Source of the DNA: Burkholderiales bacterium
GTDB taxonomy: Bacteria > Pseudomonadota > Gammaproteobacteria > Burkholderiales > SG8-41
NCBI GenBank assembly: GCA_030683105.1
Contig: JAUXMZ010000039.1
Span: 24,266 to 88,265, forward strand
Direction of reading: 5' to 3'
Length of the DNA stretch: 64,000 nt
Notes under the pieces: generated by a model
What the model was told of the DNA's origin: nothing
What the model saw: the letters and a program-made list of their open reading frames with translations, nothing else
The model's database searches: none
Shown here: piece after piece, positions 8,990 through 16,439 of the stretch
Position numbering within the stretch: the first letter of the stretch is position 1
Layout: each line of letters begins with the position of its first letter
Position numbers and translations under genes: made by a program

Positions 8990-9592
8990 TCACCAGCCAC
9001 CGGTGGCAAGCCACTTTTCCACCTGGTCGAGGCGGTCGGAACCCCAGAACGGTTCTTTGTCGACGATGATGAATGGCGAGCCGAACACGCCGCGCTCTAT
9101 GGCGGCATCGACTTCGATCTTGAGGCGTTCTTTCACCGCAGGGTCGTTCAGCGCCTGCAACACCTGATCTTTATCCAGCCCCAGTTTGGCCGCGACGTTG
9201 GCCGTGACTTCCGGATTGGAGATGTCGCGGTCTTCGGCGAAATAAGCGCGATAAAGCGCCTGCGCGAGTTTTACGGCGAGGTCGCGGTCCTTGTCGCCGA
9301 CCCAGTAGTAAGCGCGGCTCGGCGCCGTGCTCGAAATCGGAAACTTCGACGGCAGCTTGTACGGCAGGCCGAAGAGCCGTGCCGAGCGCACGAGGTCGTG
9401 ATTGGCATAGTTGCCTTTGAGCGGTATGGTCGGCAGCGGCTGCTGACCGGTGATCTTGAACGCCGCGCCGAGCAGTATCGGCCGCCAGATCACGCTGCGT
9501 CCGAATTTGGCGGCGAGCTCGTCGATTTTAGTGCTGGCGAAATAGCCATAGGGAGAAGAAAAATCGAAGTAAAAGTCGATGGGTTCGGCCAT
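8990..9592 (-). CDS. 2-hydroxychromene-2-carboxylate isomerase family (DsbA-fold, GST kappa-like)
   Basis: A 200-residue thioredoxin-fold protein starting [17 protein letters not shown]. The SSPYG loop holds the serine that binds glutathione in the kappa-class GST/HCCA isomerase family, and the C-terminal [19 protein letters not shown] is also diagnostic. Known members isomerise naphthalene-pathway intermediates, but many lie in acyl-CoA clusters with no aromatic genes, as here. A second, clearly related gene lies at 43237-43845. True substrate unknown. Confidence 0.85.
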   Translation of the reverse strand: MAEPIDFYFDFSSPYGYFASTKIDELAAKFGRSVIWRPILLGAAFKITGQQPLPTIPLKGNYANHDLVRSARLFGLPYKLPSKFPISSTAPSRAYYWVGDKDRDLAVKLAQALYRAYFAEDRDISNPEVTANVAAKLGLDKDQVLQALNDPAVKERLKIEVDAAIERGVFGSPFIIVDKEPFWGSDRLDQVEKWLATGGW

Positions 9593-9606
9593 GGCGGATT
9601 CCTTAT

Positions 9607-10794
9607 TCAGTCGAGTCGTTCGAGCGCGATGGCGGTGGCCTCGCCGCCACCGATGCACAAGGAGGCGATGCCGCGCTTCACATCGTATTTCTGGAGTGCG
9701 GCGAGCAGCGTCACCATGATACGCGCGCCGGATGCGCCCAGCGGATGTCCCAGCGCACAGGCGCCGCCGTGCACGTTGACCTTGTCGTGCGGCAGATTCA
9801 GATCGTGCATCGCTGCCAGCGCCACGACTGCGAACGCTTCGTTGATTTCGAACAGATCGGTGGTTTTTTCGTCCCAGCCGGTGATCGCGAACAGTTTCTG
9901 TATGGCACCGACCGGCGCGGTGGTGAACCACTGCGGTTCCTGCGAGTGAGTGGCGTGGCCGGCGATTCTGGCGAGCGGTTTAAGTCCGCGCTGTTCCGCC
10001 TGCGACAGGCGCATCAGCACCAGGGCCGCCGCGCCGTCGGAAATCGAACTCGAATTGGCCGCAGTTACCGTGCCGTCATTTTTGAATGCGGGTTTGAGCA
10101 GCGGAATTTTGTCGGGATTCGCCTTGAGCGGTTGCTCGTCTGTATCAACCATCGTCTTGCCCTTGTTCGTGACGATATTCACCGGCACGATTTCTGCCGC
10201 GAAACTGCCGTTCCTGATGGCGTCCTGCGCCCGGGTCAGCGAGGTGATGGCGTAACGATCCTGCGCTTCGCGCGAAAATTGATATTTCGCCGCACAGTCC
10301 TCGGCGTAAGTGCCCATCAGGCGGCCGCGGTCATAGGCGTCTTCCAGACCGTCAAGAAACATGTGATCCTTGATTTCGCCATGGCCGAGCCGGAACCCGG
10401 CGCGCGCCTTGGGCAGCAGATAAGGCGCATTGGACATGCTTTCCATGCCGCCCGTCACCATCACGTCGTTGGTGCCCAGCGCCAGCATGTCGTGTGCCAG
10501 CATCGCCGCTTTCATGCCCGAGCCGCACACTTTGTTGATGGTCATGCACCCTGCTGCCGGCGGTAGCCCGGCGGCCAGTGCCGCCTGTCGTGCCGGCGCC
10601 TGACCCTGGCCCGCGGGCAGCACGTTGCCCATGATGACTTCCTGCACATCTTCCGGCCGGATGCCGGCGCGTTCGACCGCGGCACGGATCGCCGCCGCGC
10701 CTAGTTCCGGCGCAGGCACTAGTTTGAGATCGCCCAAAAATCCGCCCATGGGGGTGCGCACTGCGCTGACGATGACAATCGGATCGTTTTTCAT
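9607..10794 (-). CDS. Acetyl-CoA C-acyltransferase (thiolase)
   Basis: A 395-residue thiolase. [10 protein letters not shown] carries nucleophile Cys90; [24 protein letters not shown] with the catalytic His, and CIGGGEATA with the second Cys complete the active site. It would cleave 3-ketoacyl-CoA or condense two acetyl-CoA. The ATG overlaps the stop of the isovaleryl-CoA dehydrogenase gene by four bases, so the two are cotranslated. With HMG-CoA lyase releasing acetoacetate, an acetoacetyl-CoA thiolase role is likely but not provable from sequence. Confidence 0.92.
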   Translation of the reverse strand: MKNDPIVIVSAVRTPMGGFLGDLKLVPAPELGAAAIRAAVERAGIRPEDVQEVIMGNVLPAGQGQAPARQAALAAGLPPAAGCMTINKVCGSGMKAAMLAHDMLALGTNDVMVTGGMESMSNAPYLLPKARAGFRLGHGEIKDHMFLDGLEDAYDRGRLMGTYAEDCAAKYQFSREAQDRYAITSLTRAQDAIRNGSFAAEIVPVNIVTNKGKTMVDTDEQPLKANPDKIPLLKPAFKNDGTVTAANSSSISDGAAALVLMRLSQAEQRGLKPLARIAGHATHSQEPQWFTTAPVGAIQKLFAITGWDEKTTDLFEINEAFAVVALAAMHDLNLPHDKVNVHGGACALGHPLGASGARIMVTLLAALQKYDVKRGIASLCIGGGEATAIALERLD

Positions 10795-11957
10795 CCGGTT
10801 TGCTCGAACAGTTCGCGCCCGATCAGCCAGCGGCGAATTTCGGAAGTCCCGGCGCCGATCTCGTAGAGCTTGGCGTCGCGCAGCAACCGCCCGGCAGGCG
10901 ATTCGTTGATGTAGCCCATGCCGCCCAGGCACTGTATGGCTTCGAGCGCCATCCAGGTGGCTTTCTCCGCGGCATACAGGATGGCGCCGGCGGCATCCTT
11001 GCGCGCGACATGGCCGGCGTCGCAGGCGCGGGCCACGGCGTAAACATAGGCGCGGCAAGCGTTCATGGTGGTGTACATGTCGGCGAGCTTGCCCTGCATC
11101 AACTGGAATGTACCTATGGGCTGGCCGAACTGGTTTCGTTCGTGCACATAGGGCAGCACCACGTCCATGCACGCCTGCATGATGCCCAGGGGGCCGGCGG
11201 CGAGCACGACGCGCTCGTAGTCGAGTCCGCTCATCAACACTTCCACGCCCCGGCCTTCCTCGCCCAGCAGGTTTTCCGCGGGCACTTCGCAGTCCTGGAA
11301 CACCAGTTCGCAGGTGTTGGAGCCGCGCATGCCGAGCTTGTCGAGTTTTTGCGCGGTGGAAAAACCGTTGAACGTTTTTTCGATGATGAAAGCGCTGATG
11401 CCGCGCGCCTGGGCCGAGGGATCGGTTTTGGCATAGACCACCAGCACGTCGGCATCCGGGCCGTTGGTGATCCACATCTTGGTGCCGTTCAATAGATAGC
11501 GGTCGCCCTTGCGTTCGGCGCGCAGCTGCATGCTGACCACATCCGAGCCGGCATTGGGCTCGCTCATGGCGAGCGCGCCGACATGCTCGCCTGAAATCAA
11601 GCCGGGCAGATGGCGCCGTTTCTGCGCCGTGCTGCCGTTGCGGCGGATCTGGTTGACGCACAGGTTGGAGTGCGCGCCGTATGAGAGGCCGACCGCTGCC
11701 GAAGCGCGGCTGATTTCCTCCATGGCGACGACATGAGCAACATACCCCATGCCGGCACCACCGAACGTTTCTTCAACGGTGATGCCGAGCAGCCCCAGCG
11801 CGCCCAGCTTGCGCCACAGATCGTGCGGGAAATCGTTGGCCTGGTCGATGGCGGCGGCGCGCGGCGCGATTTCGCCTGCGGCAAAGTCCTGCACGGTCTC
11901 GCGCAGGAGTGTCAGCGTTTCGTCCAGGCCGAAGTCGAGGGTCGGGTATCGCAACAT
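10791..11957 (-). CDS. ivd: Isovaleryl-CoA dehydrogenase
   Basis: A 388-residue acyl-CoA dehydrogenase. It shows [13 protein letters not shown] (about 128-140), [19 protein letters not shown], and [29 protein letters not shown] puts the catalytic Glu at about residue 248, the helix position peculiar to isovaleryl-CoA dehydrogenases rather than the usual C-terminal site. It oxidises isovaleryl-CoA to 3-methylcrotonyl-CoA with electrons passed to ETF. First gene of the leucine operon; a LiuR-like palindrome lies about 135 bases ahead of its start. Also liuA. Confidence 0.93.
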   Translation of the reverse strand: MLRYPTLDFGLDETLTLLRETVQDFAAGEIAPRAAAIDQANDFPHDLWRKLGALGLLGITVEETFGGAGMGYVAHVVAMEEISRASAAVGLSYGAHSNLCVNQIRRNGSTAQKRRHLPGLISGEHVGALAMSEPNAGSDVVSMQLRAERKGDRYLLNGTKMWITNGPDADVLVVYAKTDPSAQARGISAFIIEKTFNGFSTAQKLDKLGMRGSNTCELVFQDCEVPAENLLGEEGRGVEVLMSGLDYERVVLAAGPLGIMQACMDVVLPYVHERNQFGQPIGTFQLMQGKLADMYTTMNACRAYVYAVARACDAGHVARKDAAGAILYAAEKATWMALEAIQCLGGMGYINESPAGRLLRDAKLYEIGAGTSEIRRWLIGRELFEQTG

Positions 11958-12090
11958 CGTCGGCTGCCCCTGTTCAATAGTTCAGCATAGTAATACTGTG
12001 CGCCAGCCGGTAACTTTTGGCGCCGGCAGGCCGGGCGCCCTGAGCAGATTTGGTTTTTCAGTGTTGTATGCTGTTTCGGACATTTTATAC

Positions 12091-12110
12091 TTACGTTGAC
12101 GTTAACGTAA
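12091..12110. promoter_or_regulatory. LiuR-like operator upstream of ivd
   Basis: TTACGTTGACGTTAACGTAA is a near-perfect palindrome between the ivd start and the end of the MerR gene. Proteobacterial MerR-type LiuR regulators of leucine breakdown bind sites of the form TTGACGTTAACGTAA (general knowledge, not checked here). A site of the same type lies at 12603-12618. Confidence 0.65.
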
Positions 12111-12144
12111 TGAAAGTCGCAGTCTATGTCACGCCGCCATGGTT

Positions 12145-12546
12145 TTATGCAGACTTGGTTTTATCATCATTATTTTTTGCACTCAACATGCGGCGGCACT
12201 GGTTGGCGAAAAAATTGATTTCATTGAGCATGACTTCGATGTCCTCGCGTTGCAGTTCCAGAAAAGCGCGGCGTTTCTCGAGTTTGCCCAGGAATTCCTC
12301 GACCTGTTTTTTTTCGTCCTTGGACAGGTCATACAGTTCGAACAACTCGCGGATGTCACTCAGGGAGAACCCCAGGCGCTTGCCGCGCAATGCGAGTTTG
12401 AGCCGGATCCGGTCGCGGTTGCTGAAGATGCGGTTGGTGCCTTCCCGCTGGGGATTCAGCAGCCCCTGTTCTTCGTAGTGGCGTATCGTGCGCGTCGTGA
12501 CCTCGAATTCGGCGGCGAGGTCGGAAATGGTATAGGTCGTTGTCAT
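12145..12546 (-). CDS. liuR: MerR-family transcriptional regulator, LiuR type
   Basis: A 133-residue protein. The winged HTH lies at the N-terminus (TYTISDLAAEFEVTTRTIRH, then YEEQGLL), followed by a coiled-coil dimerisation helix rich in Leu, Glu and Lys and a C-terminal RRMLSAKN. MerR proteins with this N-terminus control branched-chain amino acid and acyl-CoA catabolism, and the gene stands at the head of the leucine cluster. The start is MTTTYT; another ATG five codons upstream is possible. No metal-binding cysteine pattern is seen. Confidence 0.85.
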   Translation of the reverse strand: MTTTYTISDLAAEFEVTTRTIRHYEEQGLLNPQREGTNRIFSNRDRIRLKLALRGKRLGFSLSDIRELFELYDLSKDEKKQVEEFLGKLEKRRAFLELQREDIEVMLNEINFFANQCRRMLSAKNNDDKTKSA

Positions 12547-12602
12547 TGTGCTATGCAGCAAAACTATGTAGAATCTACAGGACAGCGCATCATAATATGT
12601 CG

Positions 12603-12618
12603 TTTACGTAAGCGTCAA
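12603..12618. promoter_or_regulatory. Second LiuR-like site, between liuR and phaC
   Basis: TTTACGTAAGCGTCAA, read on the other strand as TTGACGCTTACGTAAA, matches the form of the 12091 palindrome. It lies in the divergent gap between the regulator and phaC, about 52 bases before the phaC ATG. It could therefore serve autoregulation of the regulator, control of phaC, or both. Confidence 0.6.
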
Positions 12619-12669
12619 GTTCCGGTTGATATGCTGTGCCGTACTCGCCAAGACCTAAGGAAAGTCCAG

Positions 12670-14499
12670 ATGAACAAAACCAAGCAGACTGAACGCCCGC
12701 AGCAGGATCCCGCTGATATGGCAAAACTTTACGCGGACATTGCACAAAAAAGCGGTGAGCTCGTGAACCGCTTTCTGGCAAGCGGCGGCAAGGATACGCA
12801 TTCAGCGCTTTCCGACGAACTCGGGCTAAGCCAGGCATTTTTCGAGGCGTGGAGCAAGATGCTGTCTGACCCGGCCAAGCTGGCCGAGGCGCAGATGAAG
12901 GCGTGGCAGGACTATATGTCGCTGTGGCAGAACGCCATGCTTAAAATGATGGGCCAGGACATCCAGCCCGTGGCTGAGGCCGCGCACGGCGATCGTCGTT
13001 TCAAGCACGAGGACTGGCAGCAGAATTTTTTCTACGACTACATCAAGCAGTCGTATCTGATCGCAGCCAAGCACCTGCATCAGTCGCTGGGCAAGGTCGA
13101 AGGGCTGGATCAAAAGACTTCGCAGAAAGTCGATTTTTACACGCGTCAGTACATCGACGCACTGTCGCCGTCCAACTTCATGCTGACCAATCCCGAGGTG
13201 CTGCGCGAGGCCGTCAATTCGGGCGGACAGAGCCTGGTCAAGGGGCTGAACAACCTGCTCGAAGACCTGGTGCGCGGAGAAGGCGGGCAGCTGCGCATGA
13301 AAATGACCGACACCGAAGCCTTCAGGCTGGGCGAGAATATTGCGCTGACCCCGGGCAAGGTGGTTTTCCAGAACGAGTTGTTGCAGCTGATCCAGTACCA
13401 GCCGCTGACCAGGGAAGTTCATGCGCGGCCACTGCTGATCATTCCACCTTGGATCAACAAGTACTACATCCTCGACCTGCGCGACAACAATTCTTTCATC
13501 AAATGGGCGGTCGGTCAGGGCCACACCGTGTTCGTAATCTCATGGGTTAACCCTGACAAGCGGATGGCGCACAAGAGCTTCGACGACTACCTGCAGGAGG
13601 GTGCGCTGGCAGCGCTCGACGCGATAGAGCGCGCTACCGGTGAGCGGGAGATCAACGTCATCGGCTACTGTCTGGGCGGCACTTTGCTCGCCTGCACCCT
13701 GGCTTATCTGGACGCCAAAAAAGACAACCGCATACACAGCGCGACGTTCTTCGTCGCCATGATCGACTTCGAGCGCCCCGGCGAACTCGAGGTGTTCATC
13801 GACGAGAAGCAGGTCGCGGCGCTGGAGGAAAAAATGAATGTGCGCGGTTATCTCGAAGGCAGCGAGATGGCACACACTTTCAACATGCTGCGCGCCAACG
13901 ATCTGATCTGGTCGTTCGTCGTCAACAATTACCTGCTGGGAAAAGACCCGTTTCCGTTCGACCTGCTGTACTGGAACTCGGATTCGACGCGCATGCCAGC
14001 GGCGATGCACAGTTTCTACCTGCGCAACATGTATCTGGGAAACCTGCTCCGGGAGCCGGGAGGCATTACGCTCTCCGGCGTGCCGATCGACGTCACCCGC
14101 ATCAAGACCCCGGCGTATTTCATTTCCACCGTCGAGGACCACATTGCACCGTGGAAATCGACTTATGCCGGTGCGAAACTGCTCAAGGGGCCGGTGCGTT
14201 TCGTGCTGGGCGGCTCGGGACATATCGCCGGCATCATCAATCCGCCGGCGGCGAACAAGTACTGTTACTGGACTAACGACGATCGGGTTGCCGACCCCGA
14301 TGCATGGCTGGTGCAGGCCGCGCAGCATCCGGGGTCGTGGTGGGCCGACTGGGGCCGCTGGGCGGCGCAGCACGGTGGCGGGAAAGTCGCCGCGCGCATC
14401 CCGGGCAAGGGCAAACTCAAAGCGCTAGAGGATGCGCCGGGTGCGTATGTGAAAGTGCACGTCGACGCACATCCCCACAAACGGAAGTCCAAACCCTGA
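12670..14499 (+). CDS. phaC: Class I poly(3-hydroxyalkanoate) synthase
   Basis: A 609-residue enzyme, the usual class I size. It polymerises 3-hydroxyacyl-CoA into storage polyester on granules. The modified lipase box GYCLGG holds nucleophile Cys333; Asp490 (TVEDHIAPW) and His518 (GSGHIAG) complete the triad. The start is MNKTKQ, preceded by AAGGAAAG; the frame stays open far upstream but that part overlaps the regulator gene on the other strand. A LiuR-like site in its upstream region would link storage to leucine and acyl-CoA catabolism. No phaA/phaB directly follow. Confidence 0.95.
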   Translation: MNKTKQTERPQQDPADMAKLYADIAQKSGELVNRFLASGGKDTHSALSDELGLSQAFFEAWSKMLSDPAKLAEAQMKAWQDYMSLWQNAMLKMMGQDIQPVAEAAHGDRRFKHEDWQQNFFYDYIKQSYLIAAKHLHQSLGKVEGLDQKTSQKVDFYTRQYIDALSPSNFMLTNPEVLREAVNSGGQSLVKGLNNLLEDLVRGEGGQLRMKMTDTEAFRLGENIALTPGKVVFQNELLQLIQYQPLTREVHARPLLIIPPWINKYYILDLRDNNSFIKWAVGQGHTVFVISWVNPDKRMAHKSFDDYLQEGALAALDAIERATGEREINVIGYCLGGTLLACTLAYLDAKKDNRIHSATFFVAMIDFERPGELEVFIDEKQVAALEEKMNVRGYLEGSEMAHTFNMLRANDLIWSFVVNNYLLGKDPFPFDLLYWNSDSTRMPAAMHSFYLRNMYLGNLLREPGGITLSGVPIDVTRIKTPAYFISTVEDHIAPWKSTYAGAKLLKGPVRFVLGGSGHIAGIINPPAANKYCYWTNDDRVADPDAWLVQAAQHPGSWWADWGRWAAQHGGGKVAARIPGKGKLKALEDAPGAYVKVHVDAHPHKRKSKP

Positions 14500-14539
14500 T
14501 TACGGCGCCCCGGTGGCGCTACAATTCGTGATGCCGGTA

Positions 14540-14592
14540 TAGGGCCTGTTAACAATTACCACATCTCACGCGGTAATTGTTAACAGGCCCTA
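14540..14592. repeat. Perfect 21-bp hairpin downstream of phaC
   Basis: TAGGGCCTGTTAACAATTACC (14540-14560) is followed after an 11-base loop by its exact reverse complement (14572-14592). The stem has no T-run after it. It could act as a Rho-assisted terminator or an mRNA-stabilising end for phaC, or be a small repeat element; its perfection over 21 bp argues for recent origin or selection. Confidence 0.8.
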
Positions 14593-14680
14593 GTGACGGC
14601 GTCAGGCAGGCGAACCGCGGTGCGGTTTCACGGGCCGGCAATCCTTTGCCGGCGAGGGGTCTGTTTTTGGAGGACGGCCG

Positions 14681-15448
14681 GTGCAGATCAAACATGCTGT
14701 GTTTCTCGTGACGGGCGGCGGTTCCGGGTTGGGTGAGGCCACCGTGCGCAGACTGGCTGCGGCTGGAGCCTTGGTGACGATAGTCGATGTCAATCGCGAT
14801 CAGAGTGAGCAGTTGGCGCAAGACCTGGGTGAAAATGTACTCTTTGCTACAGCCGATGTTACCGATGAAGCGCAGGTCACTGCCGCAATAGCGGTGGCGT
14901 GCAGCAAGTTCGGCGCGCTACACGGCGCGATCAACTGCGCGGGCATCGCTCCGGGCGAACGCGTGCTCGGCAAAAATGGTCCGCACCGCCTCGAATCATT
15001 CAACCGGGCGATCCAGATCAATCTCGTCGGCACGTTCAACGTGACGCGGCTTGCGGCGCAGGCGATGGAAAAAAATGCACCCAATGCCGACGGCGAGCGC
15101 GGCATCATCATCAACACCGCATCGGTTGCCGCTTTCGATGGCCAGATCGGCCAAGCGGCCTACAGCGCGTCCAAAGCGGGCGTGGCCGGCATGACGTTGC
15201 CGATTGCGCGTGAGCTGGCAAAACACGGCATCCGCGTCATGAGTATCGCGCCCGGGCTGTTCGAGACGCCGATGATGGCGGGCTTCGCTGACGAGCTGAA
15301 AGCCTCGCTTGCCTCGCAGGTGCCGTTTCCAGCGCGGCTGGGCAGGCCGGAGGAATTCGCGATGCTGGTCGAGCAGATCATCGTCAACCCGATGCTGAAC
15401 GGTGAAGTGATCCGGTTGGATGGCGCGCTGCGGATGAACGCAAAATGA
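14681..15448 (+). CDS. SDR family 3-hydroxyacyl-CoA dehydrogenase (HSD10-like)
   Basis: A 255-residue short-chain dehydrogenase with a GTG start preceded by GGAGG. The NAD-binding TGGGSGLG is at 11-18 and the catalytic residues are Ser148 and Tyr161-x-x-x-Lys165. The VDVN segment after the second strand has an acidic residue that favours NAD over NADP. Similarity in pattern to type 2 3-hydroxyacyl-CoA dehydrogenases ([11 protein letters not shown]) suggests oxidation of branched or short 3-hydroxyacyl-CoA. The following crotonase gene starts 13 bases later. Confidence 0.88.
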   Translation: MQIKHAVFLVTGGGSGLGEATVRRLAAAGALVTIVDVNRDQSEQLAQDLGENVLFATADVTDEAQVTAAIAVACSKFGALHGAINCAGIAPGERVLGKNGPHRLESFNRAIQINLVGTFNVTRLAAQAMEKNAPNADGERGIIINTASVAAFDGQIGQAAYSASKAGVAGMTLPIARELAKHGIRVMSIAPGLFETPMMAGFADELKASLASQVPFPARLGRPEEFAMLVEQIIVNPMLNGEVIRLDGALRMNAK

Positions 15449-15461
15449 TTAAGGGTTTGAC

Positions 15462-16247
15462 ATGACTTTCCAGAACATTCTCCTAGAACAACCTGAGCCC
15501 GGCATCTACCTGCTGACGCTCAACCGGCCGCAAGCGCTCAACGCGCTCAATGCGCTGACGCTCGCAGAACTGGCGCAGGCGATCGCGCGGGTCATGGCCG
15601 ATGAGTCCGCGCGCGTGCTGCTGGTGACGGGCAGCGGCGAGAAAGCGTTTGTCGCCGGCGCCGACATCAGCGAAATGCAGAACCTGACCGCAAACGAGGC
15701 GCGCGCCTTTTCGGAAAAAGGCATGCGCGTGATGCATGCGCTCGAAGCGCTGCGGGTGCCGGTGATCGCGCTGGTCAACGGTTATGCGCTGGGCGGCGGC
15801 TGCGAGCTGGCGCTGGCGTGCGACTGGATCCTCGCAGCGGACAACGCGGTGTTCGGGCAGCCGGAAGTGAATCTGGGCATTCCGCCGGGCTTCGGCGGCA
15901 CGCAGCGCCTGGCGCGGCAGGTGGGGCGTGCGATGGCGCTGGAGCTGATCATCACGGCGCGCCAGGTGAAAGCCGACGAAGCGCTGCGAATCGGCCTCGC
16001 CAATCATGTTTATCCCGCAGCGGAACTTCGCGATCAGGGATTGGAGATGGCGCGCACCATCGCCGCCAAGGGACCGGTGGCGGTGAGCCTCGCCAAGCAG
16101 GCGGTGCATTGCGGCCAGCATCTTGATCTCGCCAGCGCCTGCGAACTGGAAACGAATGTGTTCGCGCGCACCTTCAGCACCGAGGACCAGAAGGAAGGCA
16201 TGCGCGCCTTTCTCGAAAAGCGCGCCGGGAAGTTCAAAGGCCGGTAA
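15462..16247 (+). CDS. Enoyl-CoA hydratase (crotonase family)
   Basis: A 261-residue crotonase. Both catalytic glutamates of true hydratases are present: Glu115 in GGGCELALACD and Glu135 in FGQPEVNLGIPP. It would hydrate 2-enoyl-CoA to 3-hydroxyacyl-CoA, the substrate of the dehydrogenase encoded just upstream. The pair together performs two consecutive beta-oxidation steps and may supply 3-hydroxyacyl-CoA-level intermediates near phaC. Length is normal. Confidence 0.9.
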   Translation: MTFQNILLEQPEPGIYLLTLNRPQALNALNALTLAELAQAIARVMADESARVLLVTGSGEKAFVAGADISEMQNLTANEARAFSEKGMRVMHALEALRVPVIALVNGYALGGGCELALACDWILAADNAVFGQPEVNLGIPPGFGGTQRLARQVGRAMALELIITARQVKADEALRIGLANHVYPAAELRDQGLEMARTIAAKGPVAVSLAKQAVHCGQHLDLASACELETNVFARTFSTEDQKEGMRAFLEKRAGKFKGR

Positions 16248-16329
16248 CGCTTTCCGGATTTCCCCCCTTGCGCACGAGGTCTTTGCTTGCGCAGCGCAGC
16301 ATGCGCGCGCGGGTTGCGGGAGGGGGCGA

Positions 16330-16338
16330 TGATATAAT
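16330..16338 (+). promoter_or_regulatory. Possible extended -10 promoter for aceE
   Basis: TGATATAAT is a perfect extended -10 (TGnTATAAT) about 100 bases before the aceE ATG, in an otherwise GC-rich gap. No good -35 lies 16-18 bases upstream, as is common for extended -10 promoters. No transcript data support it. Confidence 0.4.
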
Positions 16339-16439
16339 TTCCATATTCGGGGACTTGGAGCTCGTTTCATCACGTTCGGACGCTTGGGCGCCAAAAGTGC
16401 CTGAAAGTCCTACAGAACAAACCTCACAAAGGTAGTGCC

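Noticed and set aside
8881..9014. A longer N-terminus of the macro-domain protein
   Set aside because: The extra residues translate the GGTTCCA repeat; the family begins near MREKLHA.
9607..11661. A 684-residue frame joining the thiolase to sequence within the isovaleryl-CoA dehydrogenase gene
   Set aside because: The upstream part is the wrong frame of the dehydrogenase gene. A thiolase start at 10794 overlapping the dehydrogenase stop fits the family.
12139..12669. A 177-codon N-terminal extension of phaC
   Set aside because: It lies over the liuR gene on the other strand. The class I synthase N-terminus and a ribosome-binding site place the start at 12670.
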